Source: Taeniopygia guttata (lineage: Eukaryota; Chordata; Aves; Passeriformes; Estrildidae). Taken from it: 64,000 nt of DNA. Positions within the stretch are counted from its first letter, which is position 1. Every line of letters starts with the position of its first letter. Shown here piece after piece: positions 11,252 through 22,285 of the stretch. The stretch lies in contig NC_133064.1 of NCBI RefSeq assembly GCF_048771995.1, positions 28,871,001 to 28,935,000 on the forward strand, read 5' to 3'. Below the pieces are notes generated by a model. That model was not told the DNA's origin and did no database searches. It worked only from the letters and a program-made list of their open reading frames with translations. A program made the position numbers and the translations under genes.

Positions 11252-11839
11252 TGTTATGTGTAGTAGATATAATTTGCGCCATTTCTAATATGATATATGT
11301 GATATTGAATATTTGTTAGAGTATACATGTTTGTATTAGGATTCCCCCCCTCACAGGCGCAGGTGAGACGGTGTAGATTGGAAACTGATTTACAAGTAAG
11401 AAGGTACTCGCCAGGAGATGGGCCATGTCTGGGGAGATACAGAAACCCCAGGTGCTGATCGTTAGCGTGAACGACCCGAGATGGATATCATGGAAATCCT
11501 GAGGCGTGAATACAGCGTTCCCGTAAATTTCATCAAAGGATTCAACAAACTCCAGACAGTGATTTGTTCTCCCTCATCACCAAAAAAAAGAAGAAAAGAC
11601 TGATTGCTGAAATCTTGGCCTCAGGCAGAACTTTCCCTATAAAAACTGCTTGTACCAGGATGGAGGTGTGTGGGCATAGAGGAAAACCTCTGCTGAGGCT
11701 GACCTCTTTGTTGCACACCCAGGGCCGACCCCGGGCTCGGCTCTGTTCTTTCCTTGTGGCTGGCTAGATAAAATTTGATTGTAAAATAAATATTTTATTT
11801 TTCATATTAATTTGGCTGGACAAATTTTCATTTATAACA
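11252..11839 (+). mobile_element. LTR G, solo copy (588 bp)
   Basis: Differs from 3,080-3,669 by about five substitutions and one 2-base indel. It is flanked by CAAAAC and AAAAAC, a near-perfect duplication in an A-rich site. Sequence of LTR F resumes right after it (compare 58,790), showing that it was inserted into F and has lost the proviral body. Confidence 0.85.
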
Positions 11840-11974
11840 AAAAACTTCCGAATACTTCTCCCCCCACAAACTTTACTTTCCCACTGACAATGTAAAGGAA
11901 CAAAACCTAAAATTTCAGTCAGTTTCCCACCTCTAGAATAGTCTTTCTTCAGTTCACTTAGGGAGAGAAGTCCC

Positions 11975-12696
11975 TGTTGGAGTGTGTTTTAAGTTTCCCC
12001 CCAGTTATGGTTACTCCCTATCCCCCTCCTTTTGTAAAATGGTCCAGCCTTCCTTCTCCTCCCTCCTCCGTCTGCCTGTCATTCCTCCCTCCACCTAGTT
12101 CATTGTATTCCTGCTGAGTTATCCCCCCCAGCCACACCCCGGTGCCTGCCTGTCTCTCAGAGACCTCTCCCTTCCACCTAGAAAGTTCCATCCAGGGCTT
12201 TGAGTGATAGGCTGGTCTCCGGGGTCCCCTCCCTCCCTCCTACCTCATTGGAAGTTTCCCCTGAGTGTCACCCCTGTTACCACCCCCAGGTGTTATCCCA
12301 TTGGTTGGCTGCTGTTTCCTCTCCCTGTTACCACCCCCCTTTAAGAAGCAGGGCAGACCGTGCTCATCGCCTTTTGGAGCTTATCTTCTTCGAGCCAATA
12401 AACTCGGAACTCTGATACCCCCAGAAGGACAGCTCCTTGCTTTTGTCAGAGTAGCTCTGCGTGTCTTTCAGTCTGGTGGCTTCGACTTCCCACAGGCATT
12501 ACCTCGTGCCCACAGCGGCACATGAGAGTGGCCTTTGCTGCCGCAGTGCTACAGGTTCTGGGCTAGCCGAGACTTGGTAACCTAGCAACAGCCCTGGTAG
12601 CTCAGCGGTAGAATTCTCGCCTGTCACACCAGCAGCCTGGGTTTGAATCCCGGCAAAGCCACTAGTGCTAGTGAGACTTGGGAAGGCACAGTGACA
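11975..12696 (+). mobile_element. LTR H, solo LTR (722 bp)
   Basis: Ends are TGTTGG...GTGACA, flanked on both sides by a perfect 6-base duplication AGTCCC (11,969-11,974 and 12,697-12,702). Six bases suits beta/alpha-like integrases. It carries an AATAAA signal near 12,398 preceded by a TTTAAG element near 12,340, so it is + sense. LTR F sequence is continuous once H is removed. A tRNA-like segment lies near its 3' end. Confidence 0.9.
12591..12661 (+). other. tRNA-like sequence inside LTR H
   Basis: A 71-base segment laid out like a tRNA-Gly gene. It has an A box TAGCTCAGCGG (12,598-12,608), a B box GGTTTGAATCC (12,640-12,650, one C-to-T from consensus), a good T arm, and a GTC triplet in the anticodon position (an Asp-type anticodon). 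The acceptor stem pairs in only about 4 of 7 positions and the anticodon stem in 3 of 5. It is therefore probably a tRNA-derived relic and not a working tRNA gene. Both internal RNA polymerase III promoter boxes are nearly intact. Confidence 0.6.
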
Positions 12697-14320
12697 AGTC
12701 CCTCTTGTTAATGTTATGGAGACTTCTCCACAAGGAATAAAACAGTTCTCTCATGGCTCTCTCATTAATAGCAGCCACCCAGGGAAAATAGCAATTGTGA
12801 AGTTCCTCCCATTTTCCACAAGCTTTTCTCACAGCTGTGTTTATGTGATATGTCAACTTCTGGGGTACTGTTTTAAAGATGAGCTGTTCAAAGGCAAAAG
12901 TTCTCATTATCTATCTCTAGAATCATCTTCATCTCTGGGAATAGAGGTCTTCTCCTGGAGGCACAAGAACACTCTTCTCTACTTCTCTGTTCAACCTTCT
13001 CATAGTATCACAGCTACTTTAACGTCTGCTTACTTTAGCATGGAGGACTTTGCTTGATATCAAATTGAACCCTTCATCTCCCCATGGCTTTCATGTGTTA
13101 CGGGGAAACAGCCTTTCTCCATAGCTATTACAAGAGGATTTCAGCCCCAAGATTAAGGCATCTCCTCATCCCTTCCATGTGGGACGTGACTTCTGCTTCA
13201 CTGACCTCGATGTCTTCATGTTGTTCCTTTACATGCTTGCATCTTGTTCCTTTCTCTCACTCGAGGGAGGATTGAAGCACTGAAAAAGTAAACATCTCGC
13301 CTGAGACCTGCAGATGGTCACTCGGTGCTTGTGGCGGAACCTGCGTCTTGGGCTATGTCAGGATTGGTTGCATGGCTGGACTTTGATTTTTGCTGCGTTC
13401 AATTCCAGCCACAGGGCCACTCTGCACAGGCTGCAGGGATGCCTCTGGTCTCAGCTGCATGATCTCATGTGGCAGCGGCAGTGGGGGGAGGGGACCTGGT
13501 GGCAAGATGTTAACAGTTGCAGCCCAGCCTTGCCTTGGCCAGGGCTGCCTGCAGCCTCCCTGGCTTCCTTCCTGGCAGCTGCTGAGCCTGGCCTGGCCAG
13601 GACAGGGCTCAGTGGTGAGACTGAGTGAAAATTTAACAGAGTAGAAATCTCTTTAAATTTAGGTGAAATGTACCGCTTTGAGCTTGCTAACATAAGTGAA
13701 ATATACTGTTTAATCTAGTAACTGTAGCACTAACAAAGTTGCCCCAGCTAAAGAAAAAAGAATGAAAATTTCTACACTAAAAAGATAAGAGATAAGAAAG
13801 ACCCCTTAAACCTTGAAACAAACAGTACAGAGTGACCTAAGAGTTTTCTGTACTTTCTGACAAAAAGTGAGTACAAGTGTAACTAGATGTAAGTGTAACA
13901 CAACATCAGCAGAATGAATATGCATAAATGTATTCTGAAATTCTATACATATAGAAATTAGTTAAGGGTAATAAAAAAAATCAGGAGTTCTCAAGGGTAC
14001 ACATATCCATTAAAGAACAATGAGTCCCGACATGTGTCCAGCACTGTAATAAAACATACCGTCCCTACAAATCTCTATTAAAATTGTAGAGTTTTAATTT
14101 TTCACCCACATTTCAGTGGGCTCACTGGAGAGGGGCCCGGGCCTGTGGCAAAGCCTGCCCGGCCCGGCCTTGTTACCTGTTTCCAGGAGAGAAGGAAAAG
14201 AGAAAATTCCCGGGTTACTTTCATCTTTAACATGTGTTTTTCACAGAGGCTTGTCCAGCTTTCCAGTGGTTGGATGCTTTTCATCACTTCCTTAAATGTC
14301 TTCCATGCAAAATCATGACA

Positions 14321-14765
14321 AGGACTCAGAGGTTTTAGAGGCATTAAAATTGCCTGAAGAAATAGCTGTAGAAGAAGTTAAAGGACACCAAAGGGAAATT
14401 ACCTCAGAAATAAGAGGGAATAATTTGGCAGATCAAGAGGCTAGAGATGCAGCAGAAAATAGGACCAAAAGGGTTTTGTTAATTTTGACCCCAGATGAGG
14501 AAGAACTGGAAGTTCCAAACTTTAGTCTAGCAGAAGAAAAGGAACTAAGCAAGACAGGGGGAGAGAAAGATCAGTCTGGGAAACGGAAACTTCCTGATGG
14601 GAGACAGTTACTTAATAAGTTACTTACTAGGAAAATATTTGAAAATGTGATAAACAACAATAACTTTTTTTTTAGAATTTTTAAAAGTTTAATAATAATA
14701 AAATGGTTATAAAAATATTAATACAATTAGAGTAATAAAAATTTAGAGTTAGGACAATTACAAGA
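14321..14765 (+). pseudogene. Class-I ERV 'J' RNase H C-terminus and RH-IN linker
   Basis: Continues the RNase H interrupted at 10,982: the open frame reads KGHQREI, GNNLADQEARDAA, then a charged linker (DEEELEVPNFSLAEEKEL). The VKGHQ and NNLAD words carry the conserved histidine and last aspartate of retroviral RNase H. The open frame ends at about 14,710, and it is cut by LTR C at 14,766. Confidence 0.8.
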
Positions 14766-15980
14766 TGTTGTGGTTTGACACAGAAAAAGAATTTTCTCGG
14801 AAGAAAGAGGTCAATCGAGTCAGGGGGTCAGGGTTGGATATTGACACTTGGAGTGACCAACTGAGGGTGGACACGCCTCTGAGAACACAGAGGGGTTAAA
14901 AGCAGAATTCCCAGGAGAACACTCTGTCTTTTTGGTTCCGGTCATCAGAGAGTGCAGACTCACCCCCCCCCCTCAGCCTGTGGCTGGGTGGGGGAGGGGA
15001 GCCATGCGGCCCAGCTTGAGGTAGGCTGAAGGGTGGAGCGGACTTTTAACCCTTCCTTGAGAAATGAAAGCTTTGTGAAATTTTACTCCTCCTCGGTTTG
15101 AAAGAGAGGAAGAGAGACAGCCTGGGACCTGGGATGTTAGGGAAAGAAGATTGGGGGGGAAGATGATGGAGCGGCTTTTGGCTGGACTTTTTCTTGTTAG
15201 CCATAGACTGAACCGATTTTCTCTTCCAAGAGAGACTGTATTTTAGGAGGATGCCGGTGAACCAAGAGACCTGCTTCAGCAGCTGGGAAAAGACAGGAGT
15301 GGAGCGAACAGAGAAAACCTGGGGAGGTTTGTGGTGGTGCCCCCTGTCTTCAGAGAAGAAGAAGAGAAGAAGATCTCTGTTCCTGAGACCCTCGGCCGCA
15401 GGGGAGGAAGAAAATGGGGGGGACTGTGGTCACAAAAATGAAAAACTGAACTGTTGTCTTTTTCCCCTATTGGCAGAGCATCCTTGAAAGGAAAAATCCT
15501 AAAAGCAGTCTGTCCATTCATACATTGGTGGTGAGAGCACTGTGCATGAGCATGGAAAGGAGAGTGTTACCATGGCAAACTTTTTTCTCCGGGCGGTGCC
15601 ATGTGTGACATGGAAACACAAGAAGTGGCAGCTGTGTTTCTTGGGGGGTCTATGGCACAGGAAAGACTCCTCTCTCCCTCGATGGACTGAGTATTGATTA
15701 TCTGAATGGTGGGAACCTGATTGGGGGTCCAAGTTGTGTCTCACTGTGGTTTGTTGGAATTGGGGGGAGGTGGAGGAATGTTTTGGAAGGTTTTCATTTT
15801 GGAAATAGTGTGTGTTTTTCTTTCTTTTTCCTTTTATAATAGTAGTAGTTTAATAAAGTTTCCTTTGTTATTAAGCTTGGGCCTGCTCTGCTCTATTTCC
15901 TGATTGCATTTCACAGCATTCAATTGAGAGGTTGCATTTTCATGGGGGCGCTGGCATTTTGCCAGTGTCAAATCATGGCA
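14766..15980 (+). mobile_element. Solo LTR family C, copy 1 (1,215 bp)
   Basis: TGTTGTGGTTTGACAC...CAAATCATGGCA, flanked by a perfect 5-base duplication CAAGA (14,761-14,765; 15,981-15,985). AATAAAG near 15,852 fixes the + sense. It is related to 33,817-35,226 and 47,863-49,267 but about 190 bp shorter. Open frames inside are accidental. The 5-base duplication and the long LTR are consistent with an ERVL- or class-I-like integrase, but the family is not assigned. Confidence 0.9.
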
Positions 15981-16479
15981 CAAGACAATAAAAATCAAAG
16001 AATTACAGATGTCCGGATATTTTTGGACACTAAGCTGCCAAAAATATTCCTTCTAAACAAAGGAATAACCCTTAAAAGCAATAGCCAGTTGCATATTCAT
16101 GTATCTCACACATGATGCATAAATTCCTTGCAAATTAAGAATTTTTCTGGTTTTTGTCAACTTCTTCCCCTTAGTCCTGGTGGTTCCATAAAGACGGAGA
16201 GAAGGTGGAAGAATGTTTGGATTTTCCGATAAGAAGGCTGTAACTCTTTATGTGCCCTTTCGCTGTTATCTCTGTGCAAAGAATTTCTTGATTATCTCAT
16301 CTCTTTCTTGAGCTAGTTAAAAAGTATCTTATATAGCATAGTTTCTATTTAACATTGTGTTATAACCTAAAAATATATTTAACACACTGCTTAAAAGAAT
16401 TAATACAGCATAACTTTCTAACATTACAGATATAATATTAATTTTAATATTTGCGAAAAGCCAATCAAAATATGCATTT
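15981..16479. other. ERV-derived non-coding stretch, possible antisense LTR
   Basis: No coding potential. The segment TTGCGAAAAGCCAAT at 16,450-16,464 is the reverse complement of a word just inside the LTR start at 26,555. Part of this stretch may therefore be an antisense relative of ERV J's LTR. Ends could not be set. Confidence 0.35.
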
Positions 16480-16800
16480 TTCACAAAAACATGCATCAAA
16501 AAACTCATTGGGGCACTCGGGCTTTGTGTGATCACTTTTTAAGGAATTATGGGTGCACTGGAAATTTTTGATTGGGAAAACAAATAACTGAGAAATGTAT
16601 AACTTGCCAAAAGATGAATAAAAAGGTAATGAGTAAAACAACATTAGGAGGCCACGGGTTAGGTCTGCAACTGTTTCAAAGTGGACTTTACTAAACTTCC
16701 CCAAGTGCAGAGGTGGAAGCTTTTATTAGTAGTAATAGACCATTTAACTCATTGGGTAGAAGCTGTTCCCACTGTCAGAGCTACAGCTAATGTGGTATAG
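16480..16800 (+). pseudogene. Class-I ERV 'J' integrase, N-terminal and core start
   Basis: The + strand reads CITCQKMNKKVMSKTTLGGHG (end of the zinc finger), then after a frame change VIDHLTHWVEAVPTVRATANVV. This is the integrase core segment that follows the first catalytic Asp. Frameshifts near 16,690 and the insertion of LTR E at 16,801 break it. Confidence 0.75.
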
Positions 16801-17289
16801 TGTCCTGGTTTGAAAAGCAAAACCAGTGAGAGGCTCTAAGTCAGAAATACAATGTATTAGGAAAAGGGAACAAAGAACCAAATATATACAATAGCACAAA
16901 AGAGGAACCACTGACAGAGTTAGAGATACAACCTGACACTTGCTGGCTGGGGCGGTGGTAGCAGATATGGTTCTGTCCAAGTAGTGGTCCTGTAGACTGA
17001 TGTAGTTTCCCTCTGGAGGTCCAGTGTAGAGAAGGTCTCAGCTGTTCCTCTTGGAATAGGGGATCTACTTGCTGTCTGCACAACCCTGCTTATATCCTTG
17101 ATGGCATAATTTGGCTCCTCACTCTGGGCGGAGCATCTCACAATAGAATGCTGTGATCTTATCAGCCATGTGGCTAAAAGAACAGGTCCTCCTGGAGGGA
17201 CTTATCTCTGAGTCACGAGATAAGGGAAAAAAAAGGAATTGCAGCTCGAGGTGGTAATGGAATACACCCCAATATTATAACCTAGGACA
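16801..17289 (-). mobile_element. Solo LTR E (489 bp)
   Basis: TGTCCTGGTTTG...AACCTAGGACA, flanked by a perfect 5-base duplication TATAG (16,796-16,800; 17,290-17,294). On the minus strand it has a GATATAAG box near 17,090. Part of it (the GAGATGCTCCGCCCAGAG region, 17,115-17,140) matches the J 3' LTR at 26,750, so the two families share U3 sequence. Integrase coding resumes immediately after it. Confidence 0.9.
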
Positions 17290-18155
17290 TATAGAAAACC
17301 CCTTTGGAACAAATTATTCCCAGGTATGGAATGGTTAACAGAATAGACTCAGAGGAACATATTTTGTGTCAAGTCTTATAGCAAATAACTCAAGCCTTGG
17401 GAATAAAATGGGAATTGCATACCCTATGGCATCCACAAAGTTTGGGCTGAATGAACCAGACTTTAAGGAGAACTTTAACAAAATTAATGAATGAAACACA
17501 AATGTTGTGCGTAAAATATTTACCTTTGGCTCTATTGAGGGTCCAAACACAACCTGGGAGTGTCACCATATTAGATGATGTTTGGATTACCCTTTCGGAC
17601 CACCCAACATGAAAATGCTACTTATGAAGTAGGGGAAATGAGCGTTAGAAAATCTGTCACAACAATTGCAAAAACGCTTGAAAATTTGTGGTTAAAAGGG
17701 ATAATCCCTCAAACTATACCTTTAGGATTTAAAATCCATAATATCCATCTAGGGGAATGGATATTAGTAAAAATATGGAAAGAGCAATCTTTAACTCCAC
17801 AATGGGAAGGTCCTTTTCAGGTACTACTGACGACTGAGGCAGCAATCCGAACCAGAGAAAGAGGGTGGATCCACACCAACAGAATCAAAGGACCTGTGAA
17901 GGAACCTGAGGAGTGGACTATGACATCTAAACTGGGTGATGTCAAATTGACTCTCAAGCAGGGACTGGGTTGTAATGAACTCGGAAGACTTAAACTGTCA
18001 GAGTCCAGAGCATCTCTTTGTCTGCCCCAGATGCCTCGAGACCCTGGCAAAGGGCTCAGGAACCTTGGCAGCAAGGCAAAAACACCTGTGGCTTCGATTT
18101 TAGCCCATGGGAGAGGCTGCCAACCTTATATGAGGAATTACAAGCCAAAAGGGTT
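17290..18155 (+). pseudogene. Class-I ERV 'J' integrase C-terminus
   Basis: 17,300-17,570 is decayed core sequence. The open frame 17,575-18,162 then carries the C-terminal part: FGLPFRTTQHENATYEVGE, IPQTIPLGFKIHNI, and the GPY/F block WEGPFQVLLTTEAAIRTRE, followed by GPVKEPEEWT. Its order and wording match the second class-I element at 8,590-8,910. After about 17,960 the reading frame has no recognisable domain and may be the start of the overlapping env. Confidence 0.8.
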
Positions 18156-18159
18156 TGAG

Positions 18160-18616
18160 TAGTGTAATAGAAGAATTGACACAAGGTGGAAAAGTAGAAT
18201 TTTGGGATGTTTTTAGAATGTAATTCAGGGGTACAAGGTGGAGGAATCTGGGCGTGCCCTAGCCTCTTCTTCCTTCTTCTTGTCCTCCACGTCTTGGTGT
18301 GATAGTGACACTTTTCTATTGGTCTAGGATAGGGAAACACTGTCCAACATATATTTTAAGTATTGGTATGGGAACTGTAAACATGGTACACATAATTTTG
18401 AGTATATAATGTGGAAGACGCCCAGGGCTGGAAGGAGACTGCCATGGCTTCTGTACTAGCTGGACCTCAGCAGGTCAGAAAGAAACTATTATAGATAAGG
18501 AAATATAAACAACCTTGAAAACTCGGCTTCACGCATTCCAGACCTTTTCTTCAGCAGCCAGGCTAGGGAAAAAAGGACTTTCACACTGTTGGGGTCTTGC
18601 CAAGCTGACCCCGCCA
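18160..18616 (+). mobile_element. ERVK-like 5' LTR (boundaries approximate)
   Basis: Placed between the end of J integrase and a tRNA-Asn primer site. It begins near TGTAATAG and contains a word (GGTACAAGGTGGAGG) also found in the LTR at 57,702. The right edge is set by the primer site. The left edge is uncertain and no target duplication was found. Confidence 0.5.
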
Positions 18617-18620
18617 GTTT

Positions 18621-18638
18621 TGACATCCCTGGGTGGGC
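18621..18638 (+). promoter_or_regulatory. Primer-binding site, tRNA-Asn type
   Basis: TGACATCCCTGGGTGGGC equals the tRNA-Asn complement TGGCGTCCCTGGGTGGGC with two G-to-A changes, one of them at a CpG. It defines the start of the ERVK internal region. Confidence 0.75.
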
Positions 18639-18873
18639 ACTTACTCACCAGTTGTGCCGAACATCAGACCCTAGCCCAAGAAGAAAACTTCCTGAAAAGA
18701 ACAGCCTGAACCGCTGCAGAGAGCAAGCTTCTTCAAACTCGACCTGGAAAGGAGAAGATCCAAGGGCCCTGGGTGTTCTCCACATGTTATCTGCTGGCCG
18801 GAGACCAAGAAAAGCTTCCGGACCGATTTTGCAGATGACGCAGCTATTGGTGAGACCGGTCAAAATTAAGAAC

Positions 18874-21800
18874 ATGGGGGGGGGGGGGGGCTTGTTCCCA
18901 GGACCAATTTAATATCTTATCCACTCTAAGGAATGTGGCGACCACTTATCCTGTGACCTTAGCTGACAGGGAACTCAAAGATCTTTTGCAATGGGTCCGT
19001 TCTTATTACCCATAAACTGAGACCCATGTGATTTTTGAGCCAGGATTTTGGCAGGATGTTAATATACAATTATATCATTTGGCACCACAAAAAGACAAAA
19101 CAGCTGTGAAACTCCTCGCTCCAGCAAGAACCATGCTAGAAGCAATTTCAAACAGAAAACCCGCGGGACTTACTCCCACCAGGGGGATGGGAAGAATTCC
19201 GTCTTGCAAACGGCAGACGGGGGATACACCCACCAAAGAGGGGGGGCAGGCACCACCCTGCGGACTGCAGGCGGCAGACAGCCCTGAAAATTCAGGGGGG
19301 GAGCAGGACCTGACACCAATCAAAGAGGTGCAGGGAGTATCATCAACCAGTGAGTCTCCTCGAACACCCCAGTTAATACCAGGAAAGCTAAAATTGGATA
19401 TATTTCCCAGCTAATTAGAGGATTGGGATTTTGCATCTTTCGAGGTGTATTCACCCGAGTCACAGAGACCAATGGCAAATCCTACCTCGCAGCCAGAACC
19501 CCCCCCCCCCACCTCCTTTCCCAGGGATACGGGGGGGGAGGCGGGGGGGGGGGGGGCGGGGAGAGAGACAAAGGCAAACAGCTCCGCTCCGGAAACAGCA
19601 GGGGTGGAACTGAGCTCCGTGGCAGCGGGGGTCGCGAGGGAAGGGCGAGAACAGCCTCTCAGGGAGTCGTGGCAACCCGAGAATAGCACAGAGCTGGCAG
19701 GAGAGACCATTGGGGTTGGTGAAGCGGCGTCTGTGCTGACGGATGCAGAGGGGCGCGCGGGGGATACTTGCGCGAGGGATACTGTGGCGGCAGGCACCGG
19801 CCAATCGCCCGAGGCAGGCGGAGGGCGGTGAGAAGACCGAGTCATGCAGAGCCGAGGGGCGCGGGACGCGCGGACATGGCTGGAGCACCAGCAACGGACT
19901 GTGGGTGCGCGTTGATGATGTCAGACTGGGAAAAAGATGCGGGGAAAATACTGTCTTGTCTCATTGATGCACTGGAAGCCCTGGCGGGGCGGGGCGTGGC
20001 CACGGGACCCGGGGTGGTCAGTCCCAAGGAGGAAGAAGGCGGGGCGGACCCAGAATGGGATTGAGGCCACGTGAGCGCCGGAGATGGGGAGGAGAAAAGC
20101 GTTCCCGAGGACACGGTTACACCGGAACGAGCAGAGGCGGGGTGTGGCCACAATGGGGGCGTTCCTTTCCACACCCCAGTGACGTCGCGGGCAAAGACGA
20201 GGCATGGTGTAGGCAGAGACGTGTCTCAAAGCACCACCCAGTCCCGGTTGCCACGGGAGGCAGCAAGGCGGTGTCCAACAGCGCTACCCAGTGGCGGGAC
20301 TGCAACATCGCAACAAACATTACAACAGTATTTTCCGATTTCTTACAAAAGAAAAACTACTTCAGAAAAAGCGTGTCCTCCGCAGCAAATAGAACAATCT
20401 TCAGCTTCTGAAAATGATGAGGCTCAAGACAGTCCTACTGAAGAGCAGCAACAGGATGACATCATACGCATAACTGCTTCAGAATGTATTCCATCATAGA
20501 TGGTTTCAGCGTCAAGAACTGCTGGCTCATATCGCCAGAGACAGTCAACCCGGAAATCAAGGGATGCTGTGAGACAGTTTCTTTGCAATATATTGATGCA
20601 GGTCTGAAGTCTCGTCTGGACCTGTCAAGTCTGATATCGGGCAACGTTGTGAGACAGCTTCTTTTACATTATATTGATTCAGCCCTGAAGTCTCGTCCGG
20701 ATTTGGTGACCCAACTTTCACAGACTTTTCATCCAATGCAAAGCTGCAATGCTTTGCCTCCAGCTGCAGATGTTCCTACTGCTCCTCATCTAAGATCAAG
20801 GAAAACATCACAATTGTCAACATCTTTTGAACTGATGCCAGCAGATCCCAGGATGAAACAGGTTGCTGTACCACAGCAAGAACAACAGTTAACTTCATTT
20901 TTCAACTAGATATTTAAGAAATTACAAATACCTAGATCACTTCCATTGACAGATTGGATGGAAATCTGGAAAAAGGTATTTAAAGAGAAGGATTTCCACA
21001 TGACTCGTATAAGGGACATTGCTATGCCTGTGAACTATGATGGACAGGGACAAAATCCAAGATAGGAATGATTGGAACATGAGGTTGTCAAAGACCTGAT
21101 CAAAGCGATAAGAGATAATGGTCTTGAATCTTCATATTTCAAACAACTGCTAAAAAGTACTTTTAATATATATTATATGATACCATATGATATCAGATCC
21201 CTCATTTTGATGATTCTCACTGATACACAAACTATCGTGTGGGACACAAAATGGAGAAGAGCTCTTGGTGACCTGAGAACCAGATACCAGGGCGGACCAA
21301 ACGCAGGTCTCATCGTGGCACAATTGGCAGGTGATCCTCCAGATTATAATCCAGCTCAACAAGTAGCACGACTTCTACGAGAGGTGCTGAGCAACATCAA
21401 AGAGGCCACAAGAAGAGCAATTATACAGATTGCACCGGCAGGAATTCAGGATACCATTTATACAGACATTAAGCAAGGTCCTTCTGAACCTTTTTCCTCA
21501 TTCACTGACCACCTCACACAAGCAGTGGACAGACAAGTGACTGAGGAGGCAGTGAAACCACACTTGCTCCAAAGCCTTGCATTTGCAAACACCAACCCAG
21601 AATGCAGACGAGTCCTCAACGCAATGCCAGGCCAAACCTCTCTGGCGGAGATGGTGGAAGCGTGCAACAAGGTTGTAACACCTCAACATGTTGCGTCCAT
21701 TGTTGGAGAAGAAATGGGAAAAATCATCCAGGCACAAAATAAGAACTTCAAAGAGGTTCTCTCAACACTTCAAAAGAAAAGTAAATCAGAGTGAGAGTGC

Positions 21801-21960
21801 TACAAGTGTGGGGCCCATGGACATTTCAAGAGAAATTGCCCAAAACTTGCAAAGACTGGGCAGTCAACAGACATTTGTCAAAGATGCAGAAGAGGAAAGC
21901 ACCTTGCAAGTGAATGCTATTCCCAAACAGAAGGATCTGAACTGTTTCAGTCAGAAAGTT
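18874..21960 (+). pseudogene. ERVK-like gag (matrix, spacer, capsid, nucleocapsid), broken
   Basis: Starts Met-Gly at 18,874 in a run of 15 G, where the frame is lost. Past it, matrix reads RELKDLLQWVRSYYP, a stop, then FWQDVNIQLYH. A long Gly/Pro/Ser-rich spacer (19,140-20,900) is spread over all frames. The capsid frame 21,072-21,794 (240 residues) is open and contains the major homology region (KQGPSEPFSSFTDHLTQAV) and the two-helix C-terminal domain. After an in-frame TGA at 21,792, nucleocapsid follows with two zinc knuckles, CYKCGAHGHFKRNC and CQRCRRGKHLASEC (about 21,799-21,928). Two knuckles and this matrix identify a beta-like lineage, the same as 1-1,273. No protease, dUTPase or RT was found downstream. 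Confidence 0.85.
20561..20715 (+). repeat. Two tandem 78-bp units in the gag spacer
   Basis: Each unit runs GTGAGACAG...TTGATKCAG...CTGAAGTCTCGTC. Units start at 20,561 and 20,639. At protein level the second unit reads VVRQLLLHYIDSALKSRPDL. The two are out of register because of indels. Confidence 0.7.
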
Positions 21961-22285
21961 CTCATATTCTGGCCTTAGCCTGTGACTTATATAAAGAAGA
22001 GGAGGAATTACAACTTCCATCAGTGCCATACCATGTACCCTGTCTGATTCATCCCAACACTGGACATGCTAGCTGGGTTAAATGTAAATGCTTAAATTGT
22101 GGAAAAAAATAGCATTGCAGTTCACAAAGTCAACACTCGCGTTGCATGAAGTGTCAAGCACCAAATCTATTCCCTATCCAGATAGAACTAAGAACAACTG
22201 AAATAATAACTTTGCTTTTTGGATGGGAATTACTAGTGCATGTTGAATGGGAGATATTTGAGGAATGGTGGGAAACTATGGTTAA
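21961..22285 (+). pseudogene. Unidentified Cys-rich segment after ERVK nucleocapsid
   Basis: One + frame (about 22,028-22,285) reads through VPCLIHPNTGHASWVKCKCLNCGKK, a stop, then SQHSRCMKCQAPN and IEIFEEWWETMVKE-like wording. The Cys spacing (C-X-C-X2-C ... C-X2-C) suggests a small metal-binding fold. I do not recognise it as protease, dUTPase or RT. It may be an accessory or captured ORF of this ERV, or unrelated sequence. Confidence 0.35.

Larger units (their letters stand above)
9612..11839 (+). repeat. 2.2-kb direct repeat, copy 2
   Basis: Same order as copy 1: ERVK leader piece (9,612-9,768), ERVK LTR, class-I RNase H fragment, left part of LTR F, LTR G. Here the ERVK leader starts abruptly without gag, and LTR G is followed by the right part of LTR F and not by proviral genes. 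Confidence 0.9.
10983..14320 (-). mobile_element. LTR F (about 2 kb) split by LTR G and LTR H
   Basis: Begins TGTAGTGGTTTC and ends ATCATGACA, flanked by AAGAC on the left and AGGAC on the right. This is a 5-base target duplication with one mismatch, within the RNase H coding sequence of ERV J. Taking out G (11,252-11,839) and H (11,975-12,696) leaves about 2.0 kb. Read on the minus strand, the end resembles LTR family C (AATAAA-like signal, then the CCTGCTTTGCTC word). The right part, 12,697-14,320, has no coding potential I trust. Whether F is a single long LTR or an LTR plus some internal sequence is open. Confidence 0.65.

Noticed and set aside
12200..12525. ORFs of 71-86 residues near a TTTAAG element
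   Set aside because: They fall within solo LTR H, whose ends are fixed by a perfect target duplication. Not genes.
19411..20174. Many 60-144-residue ORFs on both strands
   Set aside because: All lie in the GC-rich gag spacer of the + strand ERVK. They are frame shadows.
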